DNA of 52,629 bases from an uncultured Christensenella sp. (GTDB taxonomy: Bacteria > Bacillota > Clostridia > Christensenellales > Borkfalkiaceae), in NCBI GenBank assembly GCA_910578195.1, contig CAJTOY010000002.1, positions 19,633-72,261 of the forward strand, written 5' to 3'. Numbering within the stretch: the first letter of the stretch is position 1; every line of letters begins with the position of its first letter. A program made the position numbers and the translations under genes. Positions 17,617-26,132 of this stretch are shown one piece after another. The notes beneath the pieces are model-generated. The model ran no database searches, was not told the DNA's origin, and saw nothing but the letters and a program-made list of their open reading frames with translations.

Positions 17617-18327
17617 TTAAGTGTATATTTGTAATTCTTCCAGCCGCGCGGCGTATAATTTTTCGCCGTCGGCGTCGCCTTTTGCCTTACAGTACTCGTA
17701 TCTGAGCCCCGTCAGCGCGATAAAGCTTTCGTCGTCCTCGCGGATTACGGGCAAATCGAACAAAAGCCCCTCGTCCACCTCTTCGATTTTCGCCCCGTTC
17801 AGAACGCGGGCTTGCACCGTCATTACGGCGAGCATGACCACAGCCTCGTCCGAGAGAGAGATAAGCCCGCTTAAAACCTGCCCGTCGGTTTTTCCGCTTT
17901 GCAATTGCGCCGGCACGGTGTTCATTAAAAACAAAAACACCGAGGCTGGCATAAACACGCACAGCCACGCGGGCAATACCGAAACAAAAATTGTTACAAA
18001 CCCGAGCACGATAAACAGTGCATTGACTATAATTCCGCCGAGCGCAGTAAAAATCAGTCTGCCCCTCAGATTTTTGTCTGTTTTGGGAATAAGCATGCAC
18101 CGCGACGAGCCGAACAGCGAAAACTTCGGCTTGGATTTGATTTTTACAGCCGCGCCGAAAAGCATATGCCCGAGCTCGTGCAAAAAGCTTGCAAACGGAA
18201 GCGCGAGGATTACAGCCGCGAAGCACGGCAGGGCAAGCAGTTCATACGCAAACCACAGTCTTATTCCGCACGACACCGCGGCAAGGAGCGCGCAGCCCGC
18301 CGCCAAAAGAAAATTGAAACTTCTCAT
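17617..18327 (-). CDS. M50-like membrane metalloprotease
   Basis: 236 residues with about five hydrophobic segments in the first 165. The second segment carries HELGH (50-54), the zinc motif of site-2 proteases. A downstream N136...P139...TDG (147-149) fits the NPDG-type motif that supplies the third zinc ligand. The C-terminal 70 residues are acidic and cytoplasmic. This suggests an intramembrane or membrane-associated M50 protease, in the broad family that includes SpoIVFB, but it is not clearly SpoIVFB. Its ATG overlaps the ppx stop (ATGA), with AAGGAGG before it, so it is coupled to Ppx/GppA. The substrate is unknown. Confidence 0.75.
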   Translation of the reverse strand: MRSFNFLLAAGCALLAAVSCGIRLWFAYELLALPCFAAVILALPFASFLHELGHMLFGAAVKIKSKPKFSLFGSSRCMLIPKTDKNLRGRLIFTALGGIIVNALFIVLGFVTIFVSVLPAWLCVFMPASVFLFLMNTVPAQLQSGKTDGQVLSGLISLSDEAVVMLAVMTVQARVLNGAKIEEVDEGLLFDLPVIREDDESFIALTGLRYEYCKAKGDADGEKLYAARLEELQIYT

Positions 18328-19184
18328 TTTCTGCCCTCCTTCAACATGTAATACCCCTCCAGATTGTCGCTTTCGGACACCGTTATTTTGTCAATGCCGA
18401 AATGCTTCATTACGCTGTACATTAAAAGACAGCCTCCGCCGACGATATCGGCAGAATTCGTGCATATAGTAGTTTTTCTTATTTCCTCTATCGGCATGGT
18501 CAGAAGCTTGTCCGCGTACATTTCAAGTTCGTCAAGGGTCACCACGGTGCCGTCGGTGATTTCGGGGCGGTATTCCTTTAACTCGTGAATCACCGAAGCA
18601 AGGCGCGAAGCCGTGCCCCCTATCGTAAACATTTTGTGCTCAGACGCGTCGAATTCGCCGTATGCTTCGAGCTTTTCGGCAATCACCTTTTCAAGCCTGC
18701 CCCTATTGCGCCCCGCGAGGTCAAAGAGGCGGACCGTGCCTATGTTCACGCTTTTGGAATACAGAAGCTTTCCGCCGCTTTTTATCGAGACCTCAGTACT
18801 CGCGCCGCCGACGTCAATTATCCCGCCGTCGCCGCCTTTGAGCGCGCCCAGAAGCCCTATCTCCGCTTCTTGTTCACCGCTTATCACGTCGACGGAAATT
18901 CCGTCCTTTTCGACGCGGGAGAGAAAGTCGGACTTGTTCGAAGCCGAGCGAACCGCCGCCGTTGCGAAAACGTACAGCTTGTCCGCGCCGTCGTTATACG
19001 CGCGCGATTTGAAATCCGAAATAGCCGAAGCTGTGCGTTCAATCGCTTCGGGCAACATTTTTCCGCTGAATGACAAGCCCTCGCCGAGGCGGGTCGTCGC
19101 AAGCGTCTTATATAAAGTTTTTCCGTCAGCCATTAATGCAAGGCGGACGGAATTCGAACCAACGTCTATTAAAGCTACTTTCAT
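18324..19184 (-). CDS. Ppx/GppA-family exopolyphosphatase or pppGpp phosphatase
   Basis: 286 residues starting at the ATG of MKVALIDVGSNSVRLALM; the longer frame to 19235 has no support. The actin-like ATPase fold is marked by two phosphate loops, DVGSNSVRL (about 6-14) and DVGGASTE (about 132-139), with the catalytic-type ISGEQEAEIG between them. Family members hydrolyse polyphosphate or convert pppGpp to ppGpp; sequence alone does not decide which. The length matches the short single-unit Ppx class. It lies between divIC and an M50 protease and overlaps the latter by 4 nt. Its promoter may use TTGCCT from the edge of the repeat element just upstream (N17, TATTAA), which is weak. Confidence 0.88.
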   Translation of the reverse strand: MKVALIDVGSNSVRLALMADGKTLYKTLATTRLGEGLSFSGKMLPEAIERTASAISDFKSRAYNDGADKLYVFATAAVRSASNKSDFLSRVEKDGISVDVISGEQEAEIGLLGALKGGDGGIIDVGGASTEVSIKSGGKLLYSKSVNIGTVRLFDLAGRNRGRLEKVIAEKLEAYGEFDASEHKMFTIGGTASRLASVIHELKEYRPEITDGTVVTLDELEMYADKLLTMPIEEIRKTTICTNSADIVGGGCLLMYSVMKHFGIDKITVSESDNLEGYYMLKEGRK

Positions 19185-19223
19185 TTTATTATCCTCGGAC
19201 GAACAATTAATAAAGCGTAGTCG

Positions 19224-19316
19224 CGCGGAAGGCAAGGCGGGCGCGGCTTTGTCGACGGGAATTTACAAAACGGTAAACGACCGAAACAAAACGCAAGCTC
19301 AACGCAGTATTCCGCG
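19224..19316. repeat. Dispersed intergenic hairpin repeat, copy B
   Basis: 93 bp bounded by CGCGGAA (19224-19230) and TTCCGCG (19310-19316). It contains AAGGCAAG, then a long imperfect stem whose tip is ATTTAC-aaaacg-GTAAAC, then ACGCAAGCTCAACGCAGTAT. It shares this order and much sequence with copies at 45956-46075 and about 48511-48622. It fills the gap between divIC and ppx. Confidence 0.6.
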
Positions 19317-19327
19317 ATGAATACAAT

Positions 19328-19585
19328 TTATTTTCCGAATACGAAACCATATTTATACGCGAGGTCGAAAAGCCCCTCTTCCGATTTGTAATAATCGAGC
19401 GTATGGTCAAGCTTTTCCTTTTCGGTATCGTAGTACTGTATCTGCTGCTGCAAATCCTTTGCAAAGCTTTTCAGCGTGACGATAGTCACAAGCTGGTAAA
19501 TGCACACAGCCGCAAGCACTACTATCAATAATATTACGTTTACAGTTATCGCCGCAATCAAGCGGTTACGTTTTTCCTCAGTCAT
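19328..19585 (-). CDS. divIC: DivIC/FtsB-like septum formation initiator
   Basis: 85 residues: a short cytoplasmic start, one transmembrane helix (about 9-31), a coiled coil (about 38-65) and a short C-terminal segment ending in GLFDLAYKYGFVFGK. This is the bitopic layout of DivIC/FtsB, which works with FtsL and DivIB at the division septum. Position supports it, because yabP-yabQ-divIC is conserved in spore-forming Firmicutes. It begins 1 bp after yabQ stops. Confidence 0.85.
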   Translation of the reverse strand: MTEEKRNRLIAAITVNVILLIVVLAAVCIYQLVTIVTLKSFAKDLQQQIQYYDTEKEKLDHTLDYYKSEEGLFDLAYKYGFVFGK

Positions 19586-19586
19586 A

Positions 19587-19931
19587 TTATTTGCCCGTTT
19601 TCTTTGTTGTAACCCTATTATACACTTTCTTTACGGAAAATGCAACAATTATGTGAAAACTTTTCAGATACAGCAGCGCGCCCAGCACACAGCCGAGGAA
19701 CATATATAATCTCAGCCCCTCGAACTCGAACATAACCGACACGAACACGAACGCCGCCGCAAAAATAAGACAGTAAACTATATCGCAGACCGCGGTAAAA
19801 ATTTTGTCCTTGACGGTATACGCCTGCTTATGGATACCGCAGACGCAGCACCGCGCGATATATAAAACGTCGTAGACAATGCCGCTTAAAATACCGCACA
19901 CGCAGCACGTTATAAAAATGAATATCTGCAT
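19587..19931 (-). CDS. yabQ: Spore cortex biosynthesis protein YabQ
   Basis: 114 residues with about three hydrophobic segments and a Cys-rich first loop (ITCCVCGILSGIVYDVLYIARCC). YabQ is a membrane protein of the forespore outer membrane needed for cortex formation. Assignment rests on hydrophobic layout, length and the yabP-yabQ-divIC order. Its ATG overlaps the yabP stop (TAATG). Confidence 0.85.
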   Translation of the reverse strand: MQIFIFITCCVCGILSGIVYDVLYIARCCVCGIHKQAYTVKDKIFTAVCDIVYCLIFAAAFVFVSVMFEFEGLRLYMFLGCVLGALLYLKSFHIIVAFSVKKVYNRVTTKKTGK

Positions 19932-20188
19932 TATTTGAAAAGCTTGCCTTTAAGCCCCATACCCTTGCCGATATATCTCACCGAAATAATTTCGCCCGTT
20001 GCCGAGAACGAGCCGCCCGTCTTTGAAAAGCCGACGATTTTCATACCGTTGCCCGCGACAACGATACGCCCCGCGGAGTACGACAAAATTATCTGCTTGT
20101 CGGAAAACGCGTCGACGCTTTCGATAGCGGTCGCGGTTATTTTTTTGCACTGTTCGATATTGATTGAATGAGCCGCGGAATTATCCAT
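19931..20188 (-). CDS. yabP: Sporulation protein YabP
   Basis: 85 residues, all beta-rich, with DAFSDKQIILSYSAGRIVVAG and the end ISVRYIGKGMGLKGKLFK that fit the YabP/YqfC family. In Bacillus YabP is made in the mother cell under SigmaE and acts in spore coat or cortex assembly. AGGTGG lies 6 nt before the ATG. A CATATTAT box at about 20205-20212 on the minus strand resembles a SigmaE -10, but no convincing -35 was found. Confidence 0.85.
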   Translation of the reverse strand: MDNSAAHSINIEQCKKITATAIESVDAFSDKQIILSYSAGRIVVAGNGMKIVGFSKTGGSFSATGEIISVRYIGKGMGLKGKLFK

Positions 20189-20247
20189 ATTACACCACCT
20201 TTTCTAAGGTATAATATGCTTTTGAAATTATGAAAATTCCACGCAGA

Positions 20248-22077
20248 TTAAATCTGCTTTCTTTCCTTGGCTTTCGCCTTGGCGCGAAGCTCGCCGTTCA
20301 AAATGCGCTTTCTTATTCTTATGTTTTTGGGGGTTATCTCCAACAATTCGTCGTCGCCGAGGAATTCGAGGCACTCTTCGAGGCTCATTTTCTTGGGCGT
20401 GATAAGGCGCAAAGCGTCGTCGCTCGAACTCGAACGGGTGTTGGTGAGGTGCTTCGTCTTGCAGACGTTGACGTTTATGTCCTCGCTTTTGGGGGATTCG
20501 CCTATAACCATTCCCTCATATACGGGCGTACCAGCGCCGATAAACAGAGTGCCTCTGCCTTGCGCGTTGAAAAGTCCGTAGGTTACGGCGTCGCCCGTTT
20601 CGAACGCGACGAGCGAACCCGTGTCGCGCCGCGACAGCTCGCCCTTGTACGGCTGATACTCGAAAAATACGCTGTTCATGACGCCCTCGCCCTTGGTCGA
20701 GGTGAGGAATTCCGATTTGTAGCCGAAAAGTCCTCTCGCAGGCACGACGAATTCGAGGCGGGTGCGGTTGCCTATCGCGCTCATATGCAGAAGCTCGCCC
20801 TTGCGGTTGCCCATACTCTGGAACACCGCGCCGGTCGCGTCGTCGGGAACGTCGACGATCAGCTTTTCCATAGGCTCGCACTTGACGCCGTCTATTTCCT
20901 TGTACATTACGCGGGGGGTCGAAACCTGAAATTCGTAGCCCTCGCGGCGCATATTCTCAATCAAAATCGAGAGGTGCATTTCGCCTCTGCCGCACACGCG
21001 GTAGCTGTCAGCCGAGTCGGTTTCCTCGACGCGCAGAGATACGTCGCGCAAAAGCTCGCGGAAAAGTCTGTCGCGGATATGGCGGGTCGTGACCCATTTT
21101 CCGTCCTTGCCCGCAAACGGCGAATCGTTGACCGAGAAGGTCATTTCGACAGTGGGCTCGGTTATCTTCACGAATTTATGCGCTTCCACGCAGTCGGGCG
21201 AGCAGACCGTGTCGCCGATGTTTATTTTTTCGAGCCCCGAGAAACAGACTATATCGCCCGCCTTCGCGCTTTCGCACGCGACGCGCTGCAAGCCCTCTAT
21301 CTGGTAGAGGTTGACAATCTTGCCGTTCGTCTTTAAGTGTATGTTGTTGTAGTTGGTTACAACCACGCCCTGTCCCTGGTTGATTACGCCGCGTTCGATT
21401 CTGCCAATGCCGATACGCCCGACGTACTCGTTATAGTCGATTGAAGAAACAAGCACTTGCGCCGCGCCCTCCGTGTCGACCTCCATAGGCTGAATATGGT
21501 CCAAAATCGTCTGGAAGAGGGGCGTCAAGTCCTTGCCCGGCTCGTTTATGTCGAGCGTTGCCGTGCCGTCTCTGCCCGAGCACCAGACAACGGGGCTCAT
21601 AAGCTGATCGTCGGACGCGTCGAGTTCGAGCAACAGTTCCAAAATTTCGTCCTGCACCTCGGCAAGGCGGGCGTCGGGACGGTCGATCTTGTTGACGACA
21701 ATGATGAGTCTGTGACCCATTTCAAGCGCTTTTTGCACTACGAAGCGGGTCTGCGGCATGGGTCCTTCCGCCGCGTCCACAAGTACTAAAACCCCGTTTA
21801 CCATCATCATTACGCGCTCGACCTCGCCCGAGAAATCGGCGTGCCCCGGAGTGTCGACGACGTTTATTTTTACGCCGTTATAGTGAAGCGAGGTGTTCTT
21901 TGCGAGAATGGTTATTCCCCTCTCCCTCTCCAAATCACCCGAGTCCATTACGCGTTCTTCCACGGACTGGTTCTCGCGGAAGGTGTTGCTTTGTCTGAGC
22001 ATTGCGTCCACAAGCGTGGTTTTGCCGTGGTCGACGTGCGCGATAATCGCGACGTTTCTTAAATCGTTTCTAATCAA
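20248..22077 (-). CDS. typA: Translational GTPase BipA/TypA
   Basis: 609 residues, the family length. GTP-binding motifs are AHVDHGKT (G1, about 13-20), RGITI (G2), DTPGHADF (G3) and NKID (G4), followed by EF-G-like beta-barrel domains and the BipA C-terminal domain. BipA binds ribosomes and helps 50S assembly and stress adaptation. The start is a TTG at 22077: AGGAGG lies 7 nt before it, and the next residues (IRNDLRNVAIIAHVDHGKT) match family N-termini. The leader upstream is highly structured. Confidence 0.96.
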   Translation of the reverse strand: MIRNDLRNVAIIAHVDHGKTTLVDAMLRQSNTFRENQSVEERVMDSGDLERERGITILAKNTSLHYNGVKINVVDTPGHADFSGEVERVMMMVNGVLVLVDAAEGPMPQTRFVVQKALEMGHRLIIVVNKIDRPDARLAEVQDEILELLLELDASDDQLMSPVVWCSGRDGTATLDINEPGKDLTPLFQTILDHIQPMEVDTEGAAQVLVSSIDYNEYVGRIGIGRIERGVINQGQGVVVTNYNNIHLKTNGKIVNLYQIEGLQRVACESAKAGDIVCFSGLEKINIGDTVCSPDCVEAHKFVKITEPTVEMTFSVNDSPFAGKDGKWVTTRHIRDRLFRELLRDVSLRVEETDSADSYRVCGRGEMHLSILIENMRREGYEFQVSTPRVMYKEIDGVKCEPMEKLIVDVPDDATGAVFQSMGNRKGELLHMSAIGNRTRLEFVVPARGLFGYKSEFLTSTKGEGVMNSVFFEYQPYKGELSRRDTGSLVAFETGDAVTYGLFNAQGRGTLFIGAGTPVYEGMVIGESPKSEDINVNVCKTKHLTNTRSSSSDDALRLITPKKMSLEECLEFLGDDELLEITPKNIRIRKRILNGELRAKAKAKERKQI

Positions 22078-22093
22078 AATTAAGCCTCCTGTT

Positions 22094-22198
22094 CACGAAA
22101 TTTCCGCGCTAATCCGCGCGCGGAAATTTCCGTGATTTTTAGGACTACTCGTCCTCTGCCCGCAATTTTTAGGGCATATTTATTGTATAATTGCGGGC
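22094..22198 (-). promoter_or_regulatory. Two large inverted repeats in the bipA leader
   Basis: Arms 22094-22109 and 22118-22134 form a 16-bp stem with one bulged base and an 8-nt loop, ending 4 bp before the bipA AGGAGG. A second perfect 10-bp repeat, GCCCGCAATT at 22158-22167 and its complement at 22189-22198, lies further upstream. They could regulate bipA or end gpsA transcription. No clear promoter was found between gpsA and bipA. A third imperfect palindrome (about 22236-22267) follows gpsA. Confidence 0.45.
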
Positions 22199-22279
22199 AA
22201 TCACCTCGGTGAGCCGCAAGTATGCGCAAATTGAGTGCGCTTGCAAAAAGCGTGATTTTTGCGCGCGCCGTTAATCATT

Positions 22280-23269
22280 TTAAAATTCGGATTTCGTGCG
22301 GCGCTCGAAAAGTTTTAAAATTATGTTCATGCAGTTCTTCGCGCCGTCGCCGCGCTCGAAAACGCGGGATAAAAAGCATGCTTCGTAAACGGCGTTCGTT
22401 ATGGGCAGTTCCACACCGTATTTGTCGCCGAGCTGTTTCATTGCCTTCGCGGTCATGACGCCCTCGGCAAGCTTTTCGAATTTCGCGCCGTGCGCCATCA
22501 TTTCGCCGTACTTACGGTTGTGCGAAAACTCGGAAAACAGCGTCGTCTCGTAGTCGCCCAAATGCGCGAGCCCGTAAGCGGAATTGAACTTTCCGCCCAG
22601 CGCCTCGATTAACCGCCCGACCTCGTTCGCGCCCCTCGACATGAGCGGACCCTTCAAGCTGACGTAGCCGCTTCCGTCGAGCACGCCCGCGGCGATGCCC
22701 AAGACGTTTTTCGCGGCGGCGCCTATCTCCGTTCCTATCAAGTCGTTGCCGTAGTAAAACCTTATTAAATTGCTTTTGAAATTGTCGGCAAGCGCGCGCT
22801 TCAATTCGTCGTTCGCGCTGTCTATAACCATACAGTTTGGTATGCCTTGCGTGAACGCCTGTATGTGTCCGGGACCAACCCACACCGCGATTTTATCGGG
22901 TGAAATTCCGCTTTCGACAAGCACTTCGGAAAGGCGTTTGCCCGTGCTTTCCTCGATGCCCTTCATGCAGAGTACGAAGGGCTTGTCCTTTATATCGTGC
23001 TCGGTAATTCTCTTCATAAAGCCGCGTAGCCCCTGCGAAGAGATTGAAATTATGATTACGTCCGCACTCTCGACAGCGTACTTCAAATCGCAGGTCAGCG
23101 TAATGTTTTTGTCGAGCTCGACGTACTCGTTCTTGCCCGTATTTTTTAAAATTTCGTAAGAATATTCGCCCTCGGGACCCCACGATATTACTTGGTTCTT
23201 CAATACCGTCGACTGGTACCACGCGATAAACGAGCCCCAGCGCCCGCAACCTAAAACTGAAATTTTCAT
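22280..23269 (-). CDS. gpsA: NAD(P)-dependent glycerol-3-phosphate dehydrogenase
   Basis: 329 residues. The N-terminal nucleotide-binding motif reads LGCGRWGSF (6-14), and the catalytic domain has GTEIGAAAKNVLGIAAG (about 189-205), with the conserved Lys of the active site. GpsA reduces dihydroxyacetone phosphate to glycerol-3-phosphate for phospholipid synthesis in the cytoplasm. An oddity is WVGPGHIQ where many GpsA proteins have SGPS/TFA, so this is a divergent branch. AAGGGG lies before the ATG. In other Clostridia gpsA often follows der or plsY; here its neighbours are recR and bipA. Confidence 0.88.
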   Translation of the reverse strand: MKISVLGCGRWGSFIAWYQSTVLKNQVISWGPEGEYSYEILKNTGKNEYVELDKNITLTCDLKYAVESADVIIISISSQGLRGFMKRITEHDIKDKPFVLCMKGIEESTGKRLSEVLVESGISPDKIAVWVGPGHIQAFTQGIPNCMVIDSANDELKRALADNFKSNLIRFYYGNDLIGTEIGAAAKNVLGIAAGVLDGSGYVSLKGPLMSRGANEVGRLIEALGGKFNSAYGLAHLGDYETTLFSEFSHNRKYGEMMAHGAKFEKLAEGVMTAKAMKQLGDKYGVELPITNAVYEACFLSRVFERGDGAKNCMNIILKLFERRTKSEF

Positions 23270-23297
23270 AAAATACCCCTTGCGTCACCGCGCCGTT

Positions 23298-23891
23298 TTA
23301 TATTTGCTTTCTTTCCGAGAGGGCGCGAGACAGCGTTACCTCGTCGGTGTATTCAAGCTCGCTTCCTATGGGGATTCCGTGCGCAAGCCGCGTTACAGTA
23401 ACTCCGAGAGGTTTTAAAAGCTTTGCGATGTACATTGCGGTCGCCTCGCCCTCGACGTCGGGGTTGGTCGCCATTATGACCTCTCCCACCTCGCCGCCGC
23501 TCACGCGCGCGAGAAGCTCCTTAATTCTTATGTCGTTCGGACCTATGCCGTCCATGGGGCTGATGACGCCGTGAAGGACGTGATACACGCCCTTGAACTC
23601 GTGCAGCTTTTCCATTGCAATGACGTCTTTCGGTTCCTTGACCACGCAAATGGAGGTTTTTTCTCTGCGCTTACAGATATCGCAGACATCGTCCTCGGTG
23701 AAGTTTCCGCACACGCTGCAATATCTTACCTTGCGCTTGCAGTTTATAATGCTTTCCGCGAACGCGCGCGCCTCTCCCTCGCTCATACCGATTATCTTAT
23801 AGGCATAGCGCTGCGCCGTCTTTTTGCCGACGCCGGGGAGCTTGGAAAACTCGTTGATTAATTTGCCGATAGGCTCGATAAATACGTCCAT
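23298..23891 (-). CDS. recR: Recombination protein RecR
   Basis: 197 residues from the ATG at 23891, the normal RecR length; the longer frame has no support. A helix-hairpin-helix (KLPGVGKKTAQRYAYKI, about 15-31), a four-cysteine zinc finger (CSVCGNFTEDDVCDIC, about 56-71) and a Toprim domain (from about 80) are all present. RecR works with RecF/RecO to load RecA at gaps. It is the last gene of a dnaX-ybaB-recR type operon, but two Sel1 genes separate it from ybaB. Its ATG overlaps the stop of the nearer Sel1 gene (TAATG) and it has no strong ribosome site of its own, so translation is probably coupled. Confidence 0.96.
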   Translation of the reverse strand: MDVFIEPIGKLINEFSKLPGVGKKTAQRYAYKIIGMSEGEARAFAESIINCKRKVRYCSVCGNFTEDDVCDICKRREKTSICVVKEPKDVIAMEKLHEFKGVYHVLHGVISPMDGIGPNDIRIKELLARVSGGEVGEVIMATNPDVEGEATAMYIAKLLKPLGVTVTRLAHGIPIGSELEYTDEVTLSRALSERKQI

Positions 23892-24709
23892 TAGTCTGTT
23901 TTTCCGTTTAAAACGTTTTTGAATTTCTTTTTGGACAAAATCAGCTCCGCTAACGCTTCGCCGCAGTCCAAAGCTTTTTTGTACCACATAAAAGATTTGT
24001 TCAAATCCTTTCCGTCGCCGCTTTCAAACATTCTGCCGAGGGAAAGCATTGCGCTTGTATCGCCCAGCGAGGCGGCGTTTTCATACCATTCCACGGCTTT
24101 TTGTTTATCCCGCGCGACGCCGTCGCCGTGCCGGTAACAGCAGCCGATATTGTAAGCCGCCGCCGCGCTGCCCTTTGCCGCGCCTTGCTTATAGCACTCT
24201 AAACCGGCAACCTTGTCTTTTTTAACGCCAATACCGTTAAAATAGCAATAACCCAAATCGCTTAAAGCTTGCGGGTTACCTTGTTCAGCAGATTTTTTCA
24301 ACCAGGCGAACGCTTCTTTTTTATTCTTTTTCACGCCGTTGCCGACCTGATAGCTCCAACCGACGTGAAGCTGGGCTCTGTCGTCGCCCTGCAACGCCGC
24401 TTTCATGTGCCATTCGAACGCCTTTTCGAGATTTACGCCGATACCGTGCCCCTCTTCATAGCACATTGCAAGATTGTACTGCGCGCGCATATTTCCTTGT
24501 TTTGCCGCGCTTCTGAACCAGCGCACCGCCTCGTAAAAATCTTTGTTTACGCCGTTGCCGACGATAAAGCACCAGCCGTAAGCGTTCTGAGCCGCGGGGT
24601 CGCCTTCTTCGGCGGCTTCACGGTAATACTCCGCGCCTTTCGCGCAGCTTCGTTCAAAGCTGTCTATTATGTTGTCTATAAGCTGACTTTTTTCGTTGCC
24701 GCCGTTCAT
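23891..24709 (-). CDS. Sel1-repeat protein, six repeats
   Basis: 272 residues. After a short N-terminal helix come about six Sel1-like repeats of 36 residues with the consensus A..LG..Y..G.GV..D...A..W...AA..G. No signal peptide or membrane segment is visible, so it is probably cytoplasmic. Sel1 repeats are alpha-helical protein-interaction scaffolds; no enzyme domain is present. It starts 1 bp after the larger Sel1 gene and overlaps recR, so both are embedded in the dnaX-ybaB-recR transcription unit. The partner protein is unknown. Confidence 0.88.
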   Translation of the reverse strand: MNGGNEKSQLIDNIIDSFERSCAKGAEYYREAAEEGDPAAQNAYGWCFIVGNGVNKDFYEAVRWFRSAAKQGNMRAQYNLAMCYEEGHGIGVNLEKAFEWHMKAALQGDDRAQLHVGWSYQVGNGVKKNKKEAFAWLKKSAEQGNPQALSDLGYCYFNGIGVKKDKVAGLECYKQGAAKGSAAAAYNIGCCYRHGDGVARDKQKAVEWYENAASLGDTSAMLSLGRMFESGDGKDLNKSFMWYKKALDCGEALAELILSKKKFKNVLNGKTD

Positions 24710-24710
24710 T

Positions 24711-26120
24711 TTATTTTAGTTTCTTCAACGCTTTCTTCGCGCTTTTATCGCCTTGGTCCGCCGCCCGTTCATACCAGTCGCGCGCTTCGGACAAATCGCT
24801 TTCCACACCCAGCCCCTGTTCATAGCAAACTCCCAAAAGATATTGAGAATCCGCGTCGCCTTGAAGCGCGGCTCTTTCAATCCATTCGAAGCCTTCCTCT
24901 TCGTCCTCGTCGACGCCTATACCCTGCATATAGAACGTGCCTATTTTGCACTGTGCGTCCGCGTCGCCTTGAAGCGCGGCTTGTAAAAACCAGTACGCCG
25001 CAACCTCGTCGTTCTTTTCCACGCCCATACCTTTATGGTAAAGCTGACCGAGGTTGAACTGCGCTTCTTCGTCGCCGAGTTCCGCGGCTTTTTGGTAATA
25101 TTTTATCGCAAGCTGCAAATCGGGTTTTATGCCGCCCTTGCCGAATTCGTACACTTTGGCTATGTTGCTGATTGCCATTGCGCAGTCGAGCTCGCCCGCC
25201 TTTTCGTACATTTCAATCGCTTTTTTAATGTCGCGTTTTACGCCCACGCCCTGTTCGTAAAGACAGCCCAGATTACAGAAAGCCTGAAAATAATTGTTTG
25301 CCGCCGACCGCTCGTACCACGCCACTGCTTCGGATATATTCCTTGCGACGCCTTCGCCGCTTTCATAGCAATAGCCGACGTAGCACTGGGCTTTGGCGTG
25401 GTTAAGCATGGCTGCCTTTTTGTAAAGTTCGAAGGCCTGCGTCATATTCCGCTGCACGCCGCAACCGTCGTCGTAGCAAACGCCCAACCTGAACAAAGCT
25501 TCGGGCAAACCTTGCTGCGCCGCAAGCGTGAACCACTTGACCGCTTCCGTTCCGCTTCTTTTAACCCCGCGACCGTAGTAATACGCCTTGCCTACGCCGA
25601 GCTGCCCCGCGGCGCTGCCCAAATCCGCCGATTTTTTATACCACGCGAACGACTCTTCGTCTTTCGTTTCTTCGTTCTGCACGCCGACGCCCTGCTCGGC
25701 AAAATAAGCGAGATTGTTCATTGCTTCTACGCAGTTCTGCTCGGCAGACCGCCTAAACCAGAACAACATTTTTTCTTCGTCTTTTTCAACGCCTATGCCC
25801 GAATTATAACAAAGCGCGGCAAAGCACTGCGCTTCCGGGTGGTCGAGTTCGGCGGCTTTGAGAAAATACTTGCTTGCCGCGACGCCGCACTCCTCTCTTT
25901 TGATTTCGTCCTCCACGCCCAGATAGTAGTTGTGGCATATGCCGAGCATATAGAGGGCTTCCGCGCTGTTCTTTTCGGCGGCTTCGCGCCAGATTTTAAC
26001 CGCGTCGTTATATTTTTTTTCTTCGTAAAGCTTTTTCGCCTCGGCGCATAAAGCCGAAGTTTCGTCGTTTTTATCCGACGCTTTTAAGATATCGTCGACC
26101 AAACGCTTCTTTTTGTCCAT
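24711..26120 (-). CDS. Sel1-repeat protein, eleven repeats
   Basis: 469 residues. An N-terminal TPR-like segment (about 20-52, AKKLYEEKKYNDAVKIWREA) is followed by eleven Sel1 repeats to the end. Two units near the C-terminus share an identical 24-bp stretch exactly 108 bp (36 codons) apart (24850-24873 and 24958-24981), which points to recent unit duplication. AAGGAGGG precedes the ATG. It lies 12 bp after ybaB. No signal peptide is seen. The 272-residue Sel1 protein downstream is probably a paralogue. Function unknown; scaffold roles are typical of the family. Confidence 0.9.
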   Translation of the reverse strand: MDKKKRLVDDILKASDKNDETSALCAEAKKLYEEKKYNDAVKIWREAAEKNSAEALYMLGICHNYYLGVEDEIKREECGVAASKYFLKAAELDHPEAQCFAALCYNSGIGVEKDEEKMLFWFRRSAEQNCVEAMNNLAYFAEQGVGVQNEETKDEESFAWYKKSADLGSAAGQLGVGKAYYYGRGVKRSGTEAVKWFTLAAQQGLPEALFRLGVCYDDGCGVQRNMTQAFELYKKAAMLNHAKAQCYVGYCYESGEGVARNISEAVAWYERSAANNYFQAFCNLGCLYEQGVGVKRDIKKAIEMYEKAGELDCAMAISNIAKVYEFGKGGIKPDLQLAIKYYQKAAELGDEEAQFNLGQLYHKGMGVEKNDEVAAYWFLQAALQGDADAQCKIGTFYMQGIGVDEDEEEGFEWIERAALQGDADSQYLLGVCYEQGLGVESDLSEARDWYERAADQGDKSAKKALKKLK

Positions 26121-26132
26121 ATCTTCCCTCCT

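Noticed and set aside
18324..19235. Longer start for the Ppx/GppA gene
   Set aside because: The extra 17 residues have no family counterpart and reach towards the repeat element; MKVALIDVGSNSVR is the normal start.
20243..20257. Palindrome GCAGATT-A-AATCTGC at the bipA stop
   Set aside because: Too small, with no U-run on the minus strand, to call a terminator.
20230..21336. Long plus-strand open frame of 368 codons opposite bipA
   Set aside because: It is the antisense of an intact BipA gene with full GTPase motifs; in this codon-biased genome antisense frames stay open by chance.
23891..26120. Periodic sequence as a possible CRISPR array
   Set aside because: The 108-bp period is 36 codons of Sel1 protein repeats in an open frame; there are no constant repeats with unique spacers.
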